From contig NC_089392.1 in the NCBI RefSeq assembly GCF_003171515.1, forward strand, positions 3,286,001-3,350,000: 64,000 nucleotides of DNA, given 5' to 3'. The notes under the pieces were generated by a model that saw only the letters and a program-made list of their open reading frames with translations, did not search any database and had not been told where the DNA came from. The position numbers and the translations under genes were made by a program. This stretch comes from Pyrenophora tritici-repentis (taxonomy: Eukaryota; Ascomycota; Dothideomycetes; Pleosporales; Pleosporaceae). Positions 30,834-40,485 of this stretch are shown in pieces. How positions within the stretch are numbered: the first letter of the stretch is position 1; the number at the start of each line of letters is the position of its first letter.

Positions 30834-32327
30834 ATGGACCGTCATCAGCGCGTCGTTGCGCAAGTCGCGTCCAAAGTCAAGGATTACTTCGCGCGCAAGG
30901 AGCCCTTCCGGATATCTCATGGCTCAACAAACAGTACGCGTCCAAATTTAAAGAAGCATGTCGTTGATATCAGTGCTCTTCGGAATGTCATCAGTGTCGA
31001 CACGCATACTAAGTCGGCACTCGTTGAACCAAACGTTCCCATGGATCGGCTTGTCGAAGCAACGCTGCCACATGGCCTTGTGCCGCCGGTCGTAATGGAG
31101 TTTCCTGGCATTACAGTAGGCGGAGGCTATGCAGGGACGGCAGGAGAAAGTAGTAGCTTCAAATTCGGCTTCTTTGACCGCACAATAAACGAAGTTGAGA
31201 TGGTCATGGCAGATGGCAAGATTGTCAGAGCTAGTGAGAAGGAGAACCAGGACTTGTTTCAGGGTGCTGCTGGCGCAGTCGGCACCCTAGGTGTTACGAC
31301 ACTCGTTGATTTGAAGCTTATTGAGGCGAAGAAGTACGTCAAGACCACGTACTATCCAACTCGAAGCGTGGCGCAAGCTGTCAAAGAAGTCAAGGACCAA
31401 ACAGAGGGCGAGAGGGGACATAAGAATGATTACGTGGATGGGGTTCTATTCAGCAAAGAGCATGGGGCTATTGTGACAGGCGAGATGACAAACGAAATAC
31501 CACCGGGCATCAAGCCGCAAACGTTCAGCAACCCCTGGGATCCATGGTTTTACCTACATGTCGAAGCGGCTACACGCTCTTCGACCGAGCCCGTCGTTGA
31601 GTACATCCCACTCGCTGAGTATATGTTCCGTTATGACCGCGGTGGCTTCTGGGTCGGCCGTTCGGCATTCAGCTACATGAGCTTCCCTTTCAACAAGTTC
31701 ACAAGATGGTTCTTAGACGACTTTCTTCACACACGGATGCTTTATCGCGCTCTACACGCTTCTGGAATAGCAACACGCTACATTGTACAAGACATGGCAC
31801 TGCCTTACCCCAACGCGGAGAAGTTTATCGACTACACTGACAAAACTTTCAACATTTGGCCGCTCTGGTTGTGCCCGTTGAAGCAAAGTCCGCAACCTAC
31901 CATGCATCCACATACCAAGGGCTCCTTGACAGCCTCTCAAATGCTCAATATCGGTCTCTGGGGCTTCGGCCCTAAAGATCCCGTCGCATATCTACAGAAG
32001 AATCGCGCGCTCGAGAAAACACTGGGAGAGATGGGAGGCATGAAGTGGCTCTATGCACAAACATACTACAGCAAAGATGACTTCTGGGCGCAGTTTGATC
32101 GCAACTGGCACCAGGGACTAAGGAAGAAGTACAATGCGGAGATGCTTCCTGAAGTTTATGACAAGGTGCATGTTGATGTGGAGAAGTATACGAAGATGGC
32201 AGAAAAGGATATGGGTTTGCGACTAAGAGGAATATGGCCACTAGGTGGATTTTGGGGAATTTGGAAATCCATACAAAGCAAGGACTACATGATTGCCAGG
32301 AACTCTACCTGGAGATCCAAAAGCTAA
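30834..32327 (+). CDS. FAD-linked oxidase, Delta24-sterol reductase (DHCR24/Dwarf1)-like
   Basis: Single exon of 497 residues from ATG 30834. The N-terminal FAD-binding PCMH-type fold has RISHGSTNSTRPN, the LVEPNVPMDRLVEATLPHGL segment, and the characteristic MEFPGITVGGGYAGTAGES followed by SFKFGFFDRTI. The C-terminal half matches the DHCR24 style: GGFWVGRSAF, TRYIVQDMALPYPNAEKF, IWPLWLCPLK and a late WHQGLRKKYNA segment. Many relatives carry an N-terminal membrane anchor; none is seen here. Ergosterol synthesis does not need C24(25) reduction by this enzyme, so the fungal copy may act on another sterol or terpenoid. That is inference. Confidence 0.82.
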   Translation: MDRHQRVVAQVASKVKDYFARKEPFRISHGSTNSTRPNLKKHVVDISALRNVISVDTHTKSALVEPNVPMDRLVEATLPHGLVPPVVMEFPGITVGGGYAGTAGESSSFKFGFFDRTINEVEMVMADGKIVRASEKENQDLFQGAAGAVGTLGVTTLVDLKLIEAKKYVKTTYYPTRSVAQAVKEVKDQTEGERGHKNDYVDGVLFSKEHGAIVTGEMTNEIPPGIKPQTFSNPWDPWFYLHVEAATRSSTEPVVEYIPLAEYMFRYDRGGFWVGRSAFSYMSFPFNKFTRWFLDDFLHTRMLYRALHASGIATRYIVQDMALPYPNAEKFIDYTDKTFNIWPLWLCPLKQSPQPTMHPHTKGSLTASQMLNIGLWGFGPKDPVAYLQKNRALEKTLGEMGGMKWLYAQTYYSKDDFWAQFDRNWHQGLRKKYNAEMLPEVYDKVHVDVEKYTKMAEKDMGLRLRGIWPLGGFWGIWKSIQSKDYMIARNSTWRSKS

Positions 32328-32566
32328 TTGTACAATTATGTTGTATTATCTAGATGAGATGCTTGTATACTGGAGTTAGAAGATCTGTTGCGGCGTTGAG
32401 GTGCGTTTGTCGTATACGGTCCGTGCGTCAATCTTTCTCTCACGGCCAACCTGTGGTCTCCATTTGTAGTCCGTGCAGAAGCTTTCCCCTCATCTGCAGC
32501 CTCCCAATCTCCGAATACTCCACATCTGCAACACCCATCGGCCCTCTACAACTGCGCGAGTCCAAG

Positions 32567-33188
32567 ATGGACGCTGAACATAACACTCTTGGCAGCTTTG
32601 TCGAGGCGTTCAGGCAGGTTGTTATCGCTAAGATAGCTTGCGTACCCACCGATGCTTCCGACGACACTACCAAGACTATCATGGGCGAGATCACGGAAGA
32701 AATCAACACCAACGACCTCAAGCATCGCATTGTCGTCGAAGTCATCTACTCCAAGGCTATGCTAGACTCTGCTTGGTGCACGACCGCTATCAAGTTACTC
32801 GCACGCCTCTGCGATATCACTTCACCGAACATCAACAACCCGAACAAGGAGGCATGCCCCGTCCTGACACCAACATGCCGACACATTGTTCGCTTCCTAC
32901 CACGGCGACTTTGTAAAAGACATGGAAGGTCGAGCCTGGAATACTACACGCATACACCTACTCACTCAGCTAGGCAGTACAGACACGCCGGCTCTCAGGC
33001 TTGATCCCGCCACCAAGATCGATATTATGGCGAAGATGATAACATCGGAACATCTTTTTGTGGAAACAAACTTCGACTTGCTCATCCACTTCATCTACAC
33101 AGTTGGACCAAATATCGATATGTCGGAGCAGTGGGGTCCAGAACTGGACGTGGTCCTGCAGTCGCTCCAAGATGGGGTCTCTGAGTAG
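32567..33188 (+). pseudogene. MIF4G-like protein A, frameshifted
   Basis: Starts at ATG 32567 (MDAEHNTLGSFVEAFRQVV). Residues about 55-90 (LKHRIVVEVIYSKAMLDSAW...LLARLC) match the first helices of a MIF4G fold, where a helix ending in a KA pair precedes a YAxLC-like helix. Near 32861-32885 the frame changes. The rest (SYHGDFVKDMEGRAWNTTRI, HLFVETNFDLLIHFIYTVGP) continues in the third frame to TGA/TAG at 33186-33188. No intron with acceptable borders repairs it. The C-terminal helix pair seen in copies B and C is missing. It is one of three tandem paralogs transcribed in the same direction. Either a decayed member or one indel error. Confidence 0.6.
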
Positions 33189-33757
33189 TCCACGATGACA
33201 AAGCTTACGGTATTGGGCCTCGTACATGCAAGAGAGAATGACTGGGAGATTTGAGAAGCGACGGTTACGGTGGAGGAGGTACTGATGAACGAGATGCTGC
33301 TTGTGACTCACAACCGGTCTATGGAAGTATTGCATGTAGGTATCATAATTTTCACGAGACATGCATCGCTGCACAGCCAGACGAACAGAAGAATGAAAAG
33401 AGTAAAAGGGTGTAGCTCTAGTTGACCTTGTGCCCTATCGCTGTTCTAGTACAAGCTCGACCATCGCATCCAGTTGCAGGGCGCATGTAATCGGCTTTGT
33501 CATATGTGTTACCCTCTTCCAGCGGTTATATGATCCGCAAAAACGCGAATTAGGCAACGAAATCAAAGGAACTCTTGGCCATCTGCCTGGGCAACCAACC
33601 CTGTCGCTCTATCAACCCACTTCCCAGTTGCCTTCCCCCGCTAGTCCGGATCTGCTTCCGGGCTATGCAATCAACTCAAAGCTTCTCAATTCAAAGTTTC
33701 TCAACTCTTGCTGCAACTAAACTAACACAAAAACCTCCACTTGTCTCTTCAACTACA
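33189..33757. other. Intergenic between MIF4G-like A and B
   Basis: No independent gene was recognised; an in-frame upstream extension of copy B to 33575 looks like leader sequence (proline- and serine-rich, no conservation with the paralogs). Confidence 0.4.
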
Positions 33758-34471
33758 ATGCCCGAAGCCAAAGCAACAGATCTCCTCTTTGAAGTGTTCA
33801 AGAACTGCGTTGACAATATCATCAAGGCCTTGCCTCCAAATATGGACCCGAACGATGCGACAGCCATGAGCGCTATCAGGATCATTGCCTCACAGACAAA
33901 TAACGACTATAAACGTCTCCAGCACGTTGTCGAGACGATTCAAGCTCGCATCTGCGAAGACGCTGTCTGGGCATCCGGTACTGCAGTAAGCGTCTACGAG
34001 CTGCTCGCTGCATCGATCGACCCCAAAATCTCCCATCCGGACATACAGACGATAGCTGTAACCGGATCGCTCCTCGTACAGGACCAGATGATGCGCGCTT
34101 GCCAGACCCAGTTCCACCAAACCATCCCGACGTCAAACTGGAGTCGTGGTCTTGTTGCTTTCCTGGGGCAGACATGCACTGTCGGTAACATGACTAGTAC
34201 GACACCCAACATCACTCTTGACATCCTCGATCGCATGCTTGGATCAGACTCGCTTACAAAGAACGAGAATTTCGACATCTTTGTCGGCTTCTTCATGTGC
34301 GCGGGACCTTTTTTGGATGGCCTTGGGTACGGAGATGAACTGGCGATGAGGGTAGAGAAGCTGATGGATCTATCTAAGAGTCTGGGGACAACGCAGTGGC
34401 TGGCTGTCTATGGTTTGTTACAACTGAGAAAGAAAGGTTGGCAGATGGAAGAGGAGGATGTGGCCAAGTGA
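33758..34471 (+). CDS. Stand-alone MIF4G-like protein B
   Basis: Single exon, 237 residues from ATG 33758. Almost the whole protein follows the helix order of the eIF4G middle domain (MIF4G): YKRLQHVVETIQARICEDAV with a small-residue/aromatic helix after it, then MMRACQTQFHQ, WSRGLVAFLGQTCTVGNM, DILDRMLGSDSL, ENFDIFVGFFMCAGPFLDG, and a final LRKKGWQ. These correspond to the FEKA..YA, NRCQKEFE, FIGELFK, LECLCRLLTTIGKDLD and LRGSNW stretches of eIF4G. No eIF4E-binding motif, RRM or MA3 domain is present. In eIF4G this fold binds eIF4A and RNA; stand-alone proteins could act as regulators or decoys, which is inference. Its neighbours are two paralogs. Confidence 0.75.
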   Translation: MPEAKATDLLFEVFKNCVDNIIKALPPNMDPNDATAMSAIRIIASQTNNDYKRLQHVVETIQARICEDAVWASGTAVSVYELLAASIDPKISHPDIQTIAVTGSLLVQDQMMRACQTQFHQTIPTSNWSRGLVAFLGQTCTVGNMTSTTPNITLDILDRMLGSDSLTKNENFDIFVGFFMCAGPFLDGLGYGDELAMRVEKLMDLSKSLGTTQWLAVYGLLQLRKKGWQMEEEDVAK

Positions 34472-34889
34472 CAGTCTAGTAGATGGAGTGACAAGTGAGT
34501 GCCAGTCCAACCCGGTGATAAGCGAAGGAACAATTGATGGCGCGAGGGACATTTGGCCTCTTCAAAACTCTATACCTTAGAGAGGATGTCAGTAGAAGAC
34601 TAAGCGTATGAGTGCATCACTTCCATATCTTTGGACTGCCACTTGGCTATTCAGGTCTATTTTGTGTATATCTTGTAAAATAACTATTTCAATGCGCGAG
34701 CACCAACGAGAAATGCAAGTAGACATACTCGTTATGGAGTTTTGCTTCTACATCGTTACCGTATCTAAGCGTAATGCCAAGACTTTGGGCGGTTGGTTGT
34801 CCACCTCGCCGTACTGTGCTTCGACGCAACATTAAACGTTCGATTTGCTATCATCTCCACATCACAGCCACCGCAAGGTCTTTTCAGAC
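34472..34889. other. Intergenic between MIF4G-like B and C
   Basis: About 420 bp; no feature recognised beyond short ORFs without conservation. Confidence 0.4.
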
Positions 34890-36191
34890 ATGGCGGCGCA
34901 TACCGTGTCCGACGACGTGACGGTCCGTTTGACAGAAGACGTATACCAAGATCAATTCGAATGGGCCGCATTGGTGAATGATGTGGCGGACTCCATAGGC
35001 AGTGAGACCTCAGACAACACGGCAAAAGATCTGGTGAAGCTTCTACTATCGATGGCTGGAAGGGATTTGGTCAAGTTGCACCGCCTTGTTGAAGTTGTGC
35101 AGGACAGGATCGAGATGCAGTCAACCTGGGCTGCGACAGCTGCCGCCAAGTTCTACTGGTAAGATTCGATGCATTTCCCGGAGATAGAAAAACAGCTAAT
35201 GATTGTTAAAAGTGCACTGCTCGACAGCATCGACTCAGATCTCGAACTTGACGTTTCGTTCGGCGACACACTGCTTGGAGAGCGCATCGTCATCAAATAC
35301 ATCTTGGATATATCTGGAGATTTCGTTAATCGCCCAGACTGGGGTACCAAGCCGATTGCCATCCTGAAGCTGACCAGGAATCTCCTAGACAGATGCTCTC
35401 TCTATGGGCAATATGCTAGCGCAGCGGGACTCTTGGCTCATGGGTTGCTTGAGAGGATGTCCCAGTCGGTCTACTTGTTCTTCGCAGATAACTTCGACAT
35501 TTTCGCTCTATTTGCATACGCGATGGTCCCTATCCTCGACGGTACCGAGAGGAACGGCAATTCCGAGCGGGTGAATTCTATGCTGAAAGCTCTCAAGAAG
35601 GCGGACTATGAGCGGACTGAGCTGCAACACTTCCAGATCGAAGGGCTTTTTATCTGCCTCGACAGATCGAATCTATATCGCGAGCATGATTCTGTTTCAT
35701 CTACACCAGAATGGGTTTCAAGGGTGGAATCAGTGCAAAAGATGGTAATAAGGCCAAAGGTTGAAGTAAACTTGCCGCTTTTTGCTACCATGTCGGATTG
35801 GAAACACCCAAGTATCAGCTGCATGATCCAACACGCATCCCAAGCGATGAGGATAGATGCCCCGCGCTCAACCCAGACCGCTACTCTCGACATGTTTCAG
35901 GCAATGGTTCATTCAGAGCACCTCTTTTCCAACAAGAATCTGCAAACACTTATCGAGTTCGTTTTCTCCGTTGGACCTGCTCTAGACGGGATGGCCGAGA
36001 CTAGTCAGTGCAGTCGGCTGACATCGCTGCTAGATGAGCTGAGGTATAGTCCTACTGAGCGAACTACCACGGACTCGTGTGATATCGAAGGCCTTTGTAG
36101 GATCCTGGGTAGATCATATGTGGTTGCCATCGGAACTTCTTCAAGCAAACCAGTAGGAGAAGGAGCAGAAGAAGAAGAAAAGGCTCTGTAG
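34890..36191 (+). CDS. MIF4G-like protein C with internally duplicated C-terminal half
   Basis: Two exons, 34890-35158 and 35213-36191, give about 415 residues. The 54-bp intron has GTAAGA, a CTAAT branch word and AAAAG, and contains the TAA that otherwise closes the frame. The first part repeats the family pattern: LVKLHRLVEVVQDRIEMQST, LLGERIVIKYILD, LLDRCSLYGQYASAAGLLAH, FFADNFDIFALFAYAMVPILDG. A second C-terminal half follows in residues about 270-400: HLFSNKNLQTLIEFVFSVGP and LDGMAETSQ. The segment TELQHFQIEGLFICLDRSNL pairs with TTDSCDIEGLCRILGRSYV. An acidic tail (GEGAEEEEKAL) ends the protein. It is the longest of the three tandem paralogs. Confidence 0.7.
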
Positions 36192-37424
36192 GCTTTATCA
36201 CAGCCCATAGTCAGTGACTAGTGTTTCCATGGTCTTACGTCGGTTTATCCAGACATCTTACATGGGGAACTAGCACGACGCCACGCTTGGGGCATACGTG
36301 GTTGGATGGGGGCGGAACGAGGAGATGATGAGCCTGGAAAAATAGCTCTCACGGAAGTGTCCACGCAGGATAGGTACTGCGCTCATTGCTTAAATCCCGT
36401 TTCTGGGGGAAATACACACGTACAACGTGGTTCTAAGAGCTAGCCGACCCAAGTGACATAAAATCCAGACCATCAAGAAGCAGGAACATCCGCTAAATAA
36501 ATCTTCAATCATAATGCCTTCGCAGTTTAAGCATTCGGTACGCTAGACTAATTGCCTTGAATCATTGATATAATTGAGCGGCAGGCAACGGTTCTAATGT
36601 GATTTTAGCTGTAAAGATGGGGGTTTCCGCAGAGCAAGTTAGAACGAATGTTGGCACAGAACGTCGCTCAGCGTCAGTTCTAGTGGACAGCCTTTTGGCG
36701 GATTGGGATTGCAGCTCGGCCAGGACCGCACTAGCTCGTTTAGATTCATCGCGACCCAGAAAAAGTTGCGGTCTTGTGCTATACGTTCGTCTCATCGATC
36801 AATGATTCCTTCGATGGAGAGCATCACGCGGTACAATGGTTGTGGAATTTTGCTGGAGAGGTACTGACTCCGACAACTTGCAGCAGCAAGATCAAGGGAC
36901 AACATTAGGTTGGTTGCTGTCAAAGATGCCATCGCCGCGGGCAAAGAATTTGGAAAGGTTGACAAGATGATGGCTGGCAGAAGATCTGCAGGTGCTTAAC
37001 TAGCGCAAGTCACGTCACATGGTCAATGCCTCCCGCGCGGTCTGTCATCCCAACGCGTAACTGCCAGCCACGCGACTTAGTAACAACACCAGACAAGTAT
37101 ATCATTCGTCGCACTCACATTGTTACCCATGATGACATGATAAGCACATGTTGGGCCTACTGAAAGACAAATCGAGCACCGGATGAAGACGGATCCCCTG
37201 CCGAGACGAGCCGCTATTGCGCTACAGACATCGCGCTATGACGATCATCATCCACGTTGCGGTAATTTGAATCTTCGTCTGACAAACACCCATCTCTCGT
37301 GAATACTATCAAGACGAGGCGCGCAGACCCGCCCACCCCATCTTTCGCATTGGGGCAACTCTCCTTGACGTCTGGGCTCGGAAACAATCTACCACGGGTG
37401 GCGATATCACCAGCAATCCCTAAG
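36192..37424. other. Intergenic, nothing recognised
   Basis: Short ORFs at 36562-36805 on both strands overlap each other. An open frame runs into the F-box gene from 37299 but starts at GTG, so the ATG at 37425 is preferred. Confidence 0.35.
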
Positions 37425-39218
37425 ATGGCACAGCGCGAGAACAAGAAAAGTGGCTTTCGGGCCATGTTCGGCATGCGATCAGGCAAAGAGCCAAAAGAGC
37501 CGGGCACCCGGAAGAAGCTTTCCAAGAAAGGATCACGAAGCGACATCCTAGGAGAGTTTAATTCCACCACAAACGTGGGGAGCGTCAACCGCCAGGACTC
37601 TGGCAGCTTTACAAACGAAAGAAGAGACCTCGCGGAAAATGGATTTGGTCTACCAATTCACGAAGATGTTGCCGGGCTTGCGCCACATGCATTGCGCGAC
37701 TATCCATATGCTGCAGTGGATGCTCTTGCGGACACAAACAACGCGTATCTTCAACCGGGGTTGCAAGTAGCCGACTACCGCCGCAACTCAGAGGGACAAC
37801 CGCAGTATGCTGCGCCGTTGTATCAGCCGCACAGCCCAAGATCGGCATCAATACCGCAATTGCAGAATGAGAAGACTTTACCATATGCACCAGGCAAAGC
37901 ACAGCGTTCGAAACTTAGCAAGGCACATCGAGCGCCCTCGGCATCTGCAAGACCCGATGACATTCTTGACAAGGATACTGGAGAAAGAAAAGACCTTACC
38001 GAAATGATGCACGCCTTCACGTACGTCGATGGCGTGGATACGATTGAAGAGGAACAAGATGACGAATCTATACTCTATGATCCTTCGCGCCCCGACGGAA
38101 CAGCGACACTCGCTAATGTATCTCCTGAGATGTGGCTACATATTGCTGACTTTCTATCACCATTGGATGTAGCCAATTTATCTTCAACTTGTAGGACCAT
38201 GTATGCTCGGCTCGGTAGACATCCCTACAAGCTACTACTAGACCCGAGGCACAGGCCTCATCGGTTGGACTTCCTGCTGGCCATGGACCCTAAAATGCCG
38301 CGTCACCTATTCTGCTTCCCCTGTGCACAATGGCACCTACGTATTCAGCCCGGTTTTGAATCCCTCAAACCCCAGAACGTCCTCAATCCACTTTTCGAAT
38401 GTCCCAATCGAACAAACATCCACGTTCCACCACCACGCATTCGAATTAGTGATGGCCGCACATTGCCATTCGCTTTCATCCAGCTAGCCCATCGTCACTG
38501 GGCTCACGGGCCTGAATATGGCATCCCGCACCAATCTCTCGCGCGTCGTTGGAAAGACGCGTACTCTACCTGGACTCATGAATCAACCTACCACATCACT
38601 GAAAAGGGCAACGTCCTAATGCGAGTCCGCTCGCAACATTACGTAGAAGGTGGAATGACTGATGCTGCAAAGCGACTGTTGCTCTTCAGTCGCGCCGACT
38701 ACACACCCTACTTCAGCGTGTGCTCCCATTGGAAACATGGTCTACTGACTTCCATTCCTAAGTGTGCACTCTCGCACATTCCGCACGCCCACGAATCTGA
38801 AACCACTGCCATCGACAAATTTCGTGAGCGCAATCTCGGCAGAAAGGCAAATGGCCTCGTTCCTCTCTGCTCCGTGTGCCGCCCCATGCGCCGCTGTCCC
38901 AAGTGCCCCACCGAATACCTGTTCGAGCTGAAACTCGTCGAAGACAGGTCTGTTCGCAGCCATGTTCCTGAACGCTTCAAGCAAGCTCTCATTGTGACGC
39001 GCTGGAGCGACCTGGGCCCTGCACGTAGCCCGGACGACGCGCAGTGGAGTGCTATCACAGGGGATAACGATGAATTTGATAGTTTTGCCGAGATTGGGAG
39101 GAGGGCTGTGAGCGGTGTGTTTGAGAGTGCCTTCACTGATACAATCCCCGGTCAGCGCATCGTGAGTATGAATCCAGAGAGTGTCACGGCCAACGAAGAG
39201 GGTGGGAACTGGTACTAA
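37425..39218 (+). CDS. F-box domain protein
   Basis: Single exon of 597 residues from ATG 37425 (MAQRENKKSGFRAMFG). The first 220 residues are polar, Ser/Pro-rich and probably disordered. The F-box lies at about residues 229-270 (VSPEMWLHIADFLSPLDVAN, then LSSTCRTMY). The rest is a conserved-looking region of unknown fold with paired cysteines (FCFPCAQWH near residue 300; CSVCRPMRRCPKCP near 480-495) that may bind zinc. F-box proteins bring substrates to SCF ubiquitin ligases through Skp1; the substrate here is unknown. The gene is convergent with the alcohol dehydrogenase, about 165 bp apart. Confidence 0.85.
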   Translation: MAQRENKKSGFRAMFGMRSGKEPKEPGTRKKLSKKGSRSDILGEFNSTTNVGSVNRQDSGSFTNERRDLAENGFGLPIHEDVAGLAPHALRDYPYAAVDALADTNNAYLQPGLQVADYRRNSEGQPQYAAPLYQPHSPRSASIPQLQNEKTLPYAPGKAQRSKLSKAHRAPSASARPDDILDKDTGERKDLTEMMHAFTYVDGVDTIEEEQDDESILYDPSRPDGTATLANVSPEMWLHIADFLSPLDVANLSSTCRTMYARLGRHPYKLLLDPRHRPHRLDFLLAMDPKMPRHLFCFPCAQWHLRIQPGFESLKPQNVLNPLFECPNRTNIHVPPPRIRISDGRTLPFAFIQLAHRHWAHGPEYGIPHQSLARRWKDAYSTWTHESTYHITEKGNVLMRVRSQHYVEGGMTDAAKRLLLFSRADYTPYFSVCSHWKHGLLTSIPKCALSHIPHAHESETTAIDKFRERNLGRKANGLVPLCSVCRPMRRCPKCPTEYLFELKLVEDRSVRSHVPERFKQALIVTRWSDLGPARSPDDAQWSAITGDNDEFDSFAEIGRRAVSGVFESAFTDTIPGQRIVSMNPESVTANEEGGNWY

Positions 39219-39384
39219 GTTCAGTGTGCAATTAACTTAAATGTTGCTGCTTGGAAGGTATCGTCGGACGTATATTATTACCTGATTGAAATCCTTCTTT
39301 TGTATACAATTTGTACATACATAAATACATGACTTTTGCTCGTTTTCCTGCCCCGCTACACGCATGCTCAAATTTCATTCCAAA

Positions 39385-40485
39385 TCAAGGCACACGTACT
39401 ACCTTCCTACCCGTGACTTCGTATCGCTTCAGCTCCTCCAGGATCTTAGGCGAGTCGGTGAAGTCATACACTTCAACCTTCGGGGTGATTTTCCCCTCAA
39501 GGACGTGTTGAAGCAGCTCGTCCATCTGCTTAGCACTACCCGTTGATGAACCTCTAATGACCAATCCTGAACTTGTTAGCGATGTAATTGCACTTTTGAC
39601 GATTGACGTACCTCTGTTGGCGATATGTATCGGACTGACAGGAAACATGAAATCATGTGGTGGCAAGCCCACACAGACAAATACACCACTATTCCTGATC
39701 AGTTCTGGGGCTTGAGTATAGGCCTTTTCGGTGCCTGCGACGCAGATGACACCATGTGCGCCTTCTCCATCAGTCAATTCCTTGACTGCCTGTATTACGT
39801 CTTGTTTGGCATAATCAACGAAAGCCACAGCACCCATCTCTTTGCTTAATTTCTCCTTCTCTGGACCGCTGTCGATCGCAATGACTTTATAGCCTTTGAT
39901 GCTGGCTATTTGGACACCAATGTGTCCAAGACCACCACCAGCGCCAACAATAGCCACGTAATCGCCTGGCTGCACTTCTGGTGCGAGCTTGGACACAGCG
40001 CCTGCAAGACTCAATCCCGCACACAACAATGGTGCCGCGATCTCGCTCTTGACGCCATCTGGTATTCTCGTGACAAAGTCGGCACTCCCAATGACATACT
40101 GTTGCAAAGTTCCCCATACATTTCTTCCCGTGTTCCTCTGCTTGCCGCAGTGGTTCTCCCTCCCGCTCTTACAGCTACTACATTCCTTGCATGCGTCCCA
40201 TAACCACCTCAGTCCAACTCTCTTGCCCAGCAATTCTTCGGAGACGCCATCGCCGAGAGACACGACAATACCGACACCTTCATGACCTGGGACTTCGGTG
40301 TATCTTCCCGGCATGAGGACGTTGTGGCAATCGGAGTGGCAGATGCCCGAGCATTCCATCTTAACGAGGACCTCGCCTGCAGCAGGCTTCTTCACCGGGA
40401 TATCATTTCGGATCTGGAGAACACAGGTTGGGCCAGGGTCTTGGATCCAGGCCGCTGTTTGCGTAGTGGGTACCGTTGCCACCAT
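39385..40485 (-). CDS. Zinc-dependent alcohol dehydrogenase (MDR, ADH1-like)
   Basis: Exons 40485-39612 and 39566-39385 encode about 351 residues, the usual length. The 45-bp intron (39567-39611) has GTACGT, GCTAAC and TTCAG; removing it gives ANRGLVIRGSSTGS, the expected substrate-loop sequence. The start is ATG 40485 (MVATVPTTQTAAW); the frame is open further upstream but not conserved. Catalytic zinc residues lie in CSGICHSD and PGHEGVG; structural-zinc cysteines in CKECSSCKSGRENHC; the NAD-binding turn is VGAGGGLGHIGVQIA. The protein reduces aldehydes or oxidises primary alcohols with NAD(H) in cytosol or mitochondria; no targeting peptide is evident with this start. The intron has no in-frame stop. 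Confidence 0.92.
   Translation of the reverse strand: MVATVPTTQTAAWIQDPGPTCVLQIRNDIPVKKPAAGEVLVKMECSGICHSDCHNVLMPGRYTEVPGHEGVGIVVSLGDGVSEELLGKRVGLRWLWDACKECSSCKSGRENHCGKQRNTGRNVWGTLQQYVIGSADFVTRIPDGVKSEIAAPLLCAGLSLAGAVSKLAPEVQPGDYVAIVGAGGGLGHIGVQIASIKGYKVIAIDSGPEKEKLSKEMGAVAFVDYAKQDVIQAVKELTDGEGAHGVICVAGTEKAYTQAPELIRNSGVFVCVGLPPHDFMFPVSPIHIANRGTSIVKSAITSLTSSGLVIRGSSTGSAKQMDELLQHVLEGKITPKVEVYDFTDSPKILEELKRYEVTGRKVVRVP

Noticed and set aside
35159..35212. TAA in the third MIF4G-like gene read as a disabling stop
   Set aside because: It lies in a 54-bp intron with good donor, CTAAT branch word and acceptor, and the frame is preserved after splicing.
37299..37424. GTG-initiated extension of the F-box gene
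   Set aside because: Nuclear fungal genes start at ATG; the first ATG in frame is 37425.
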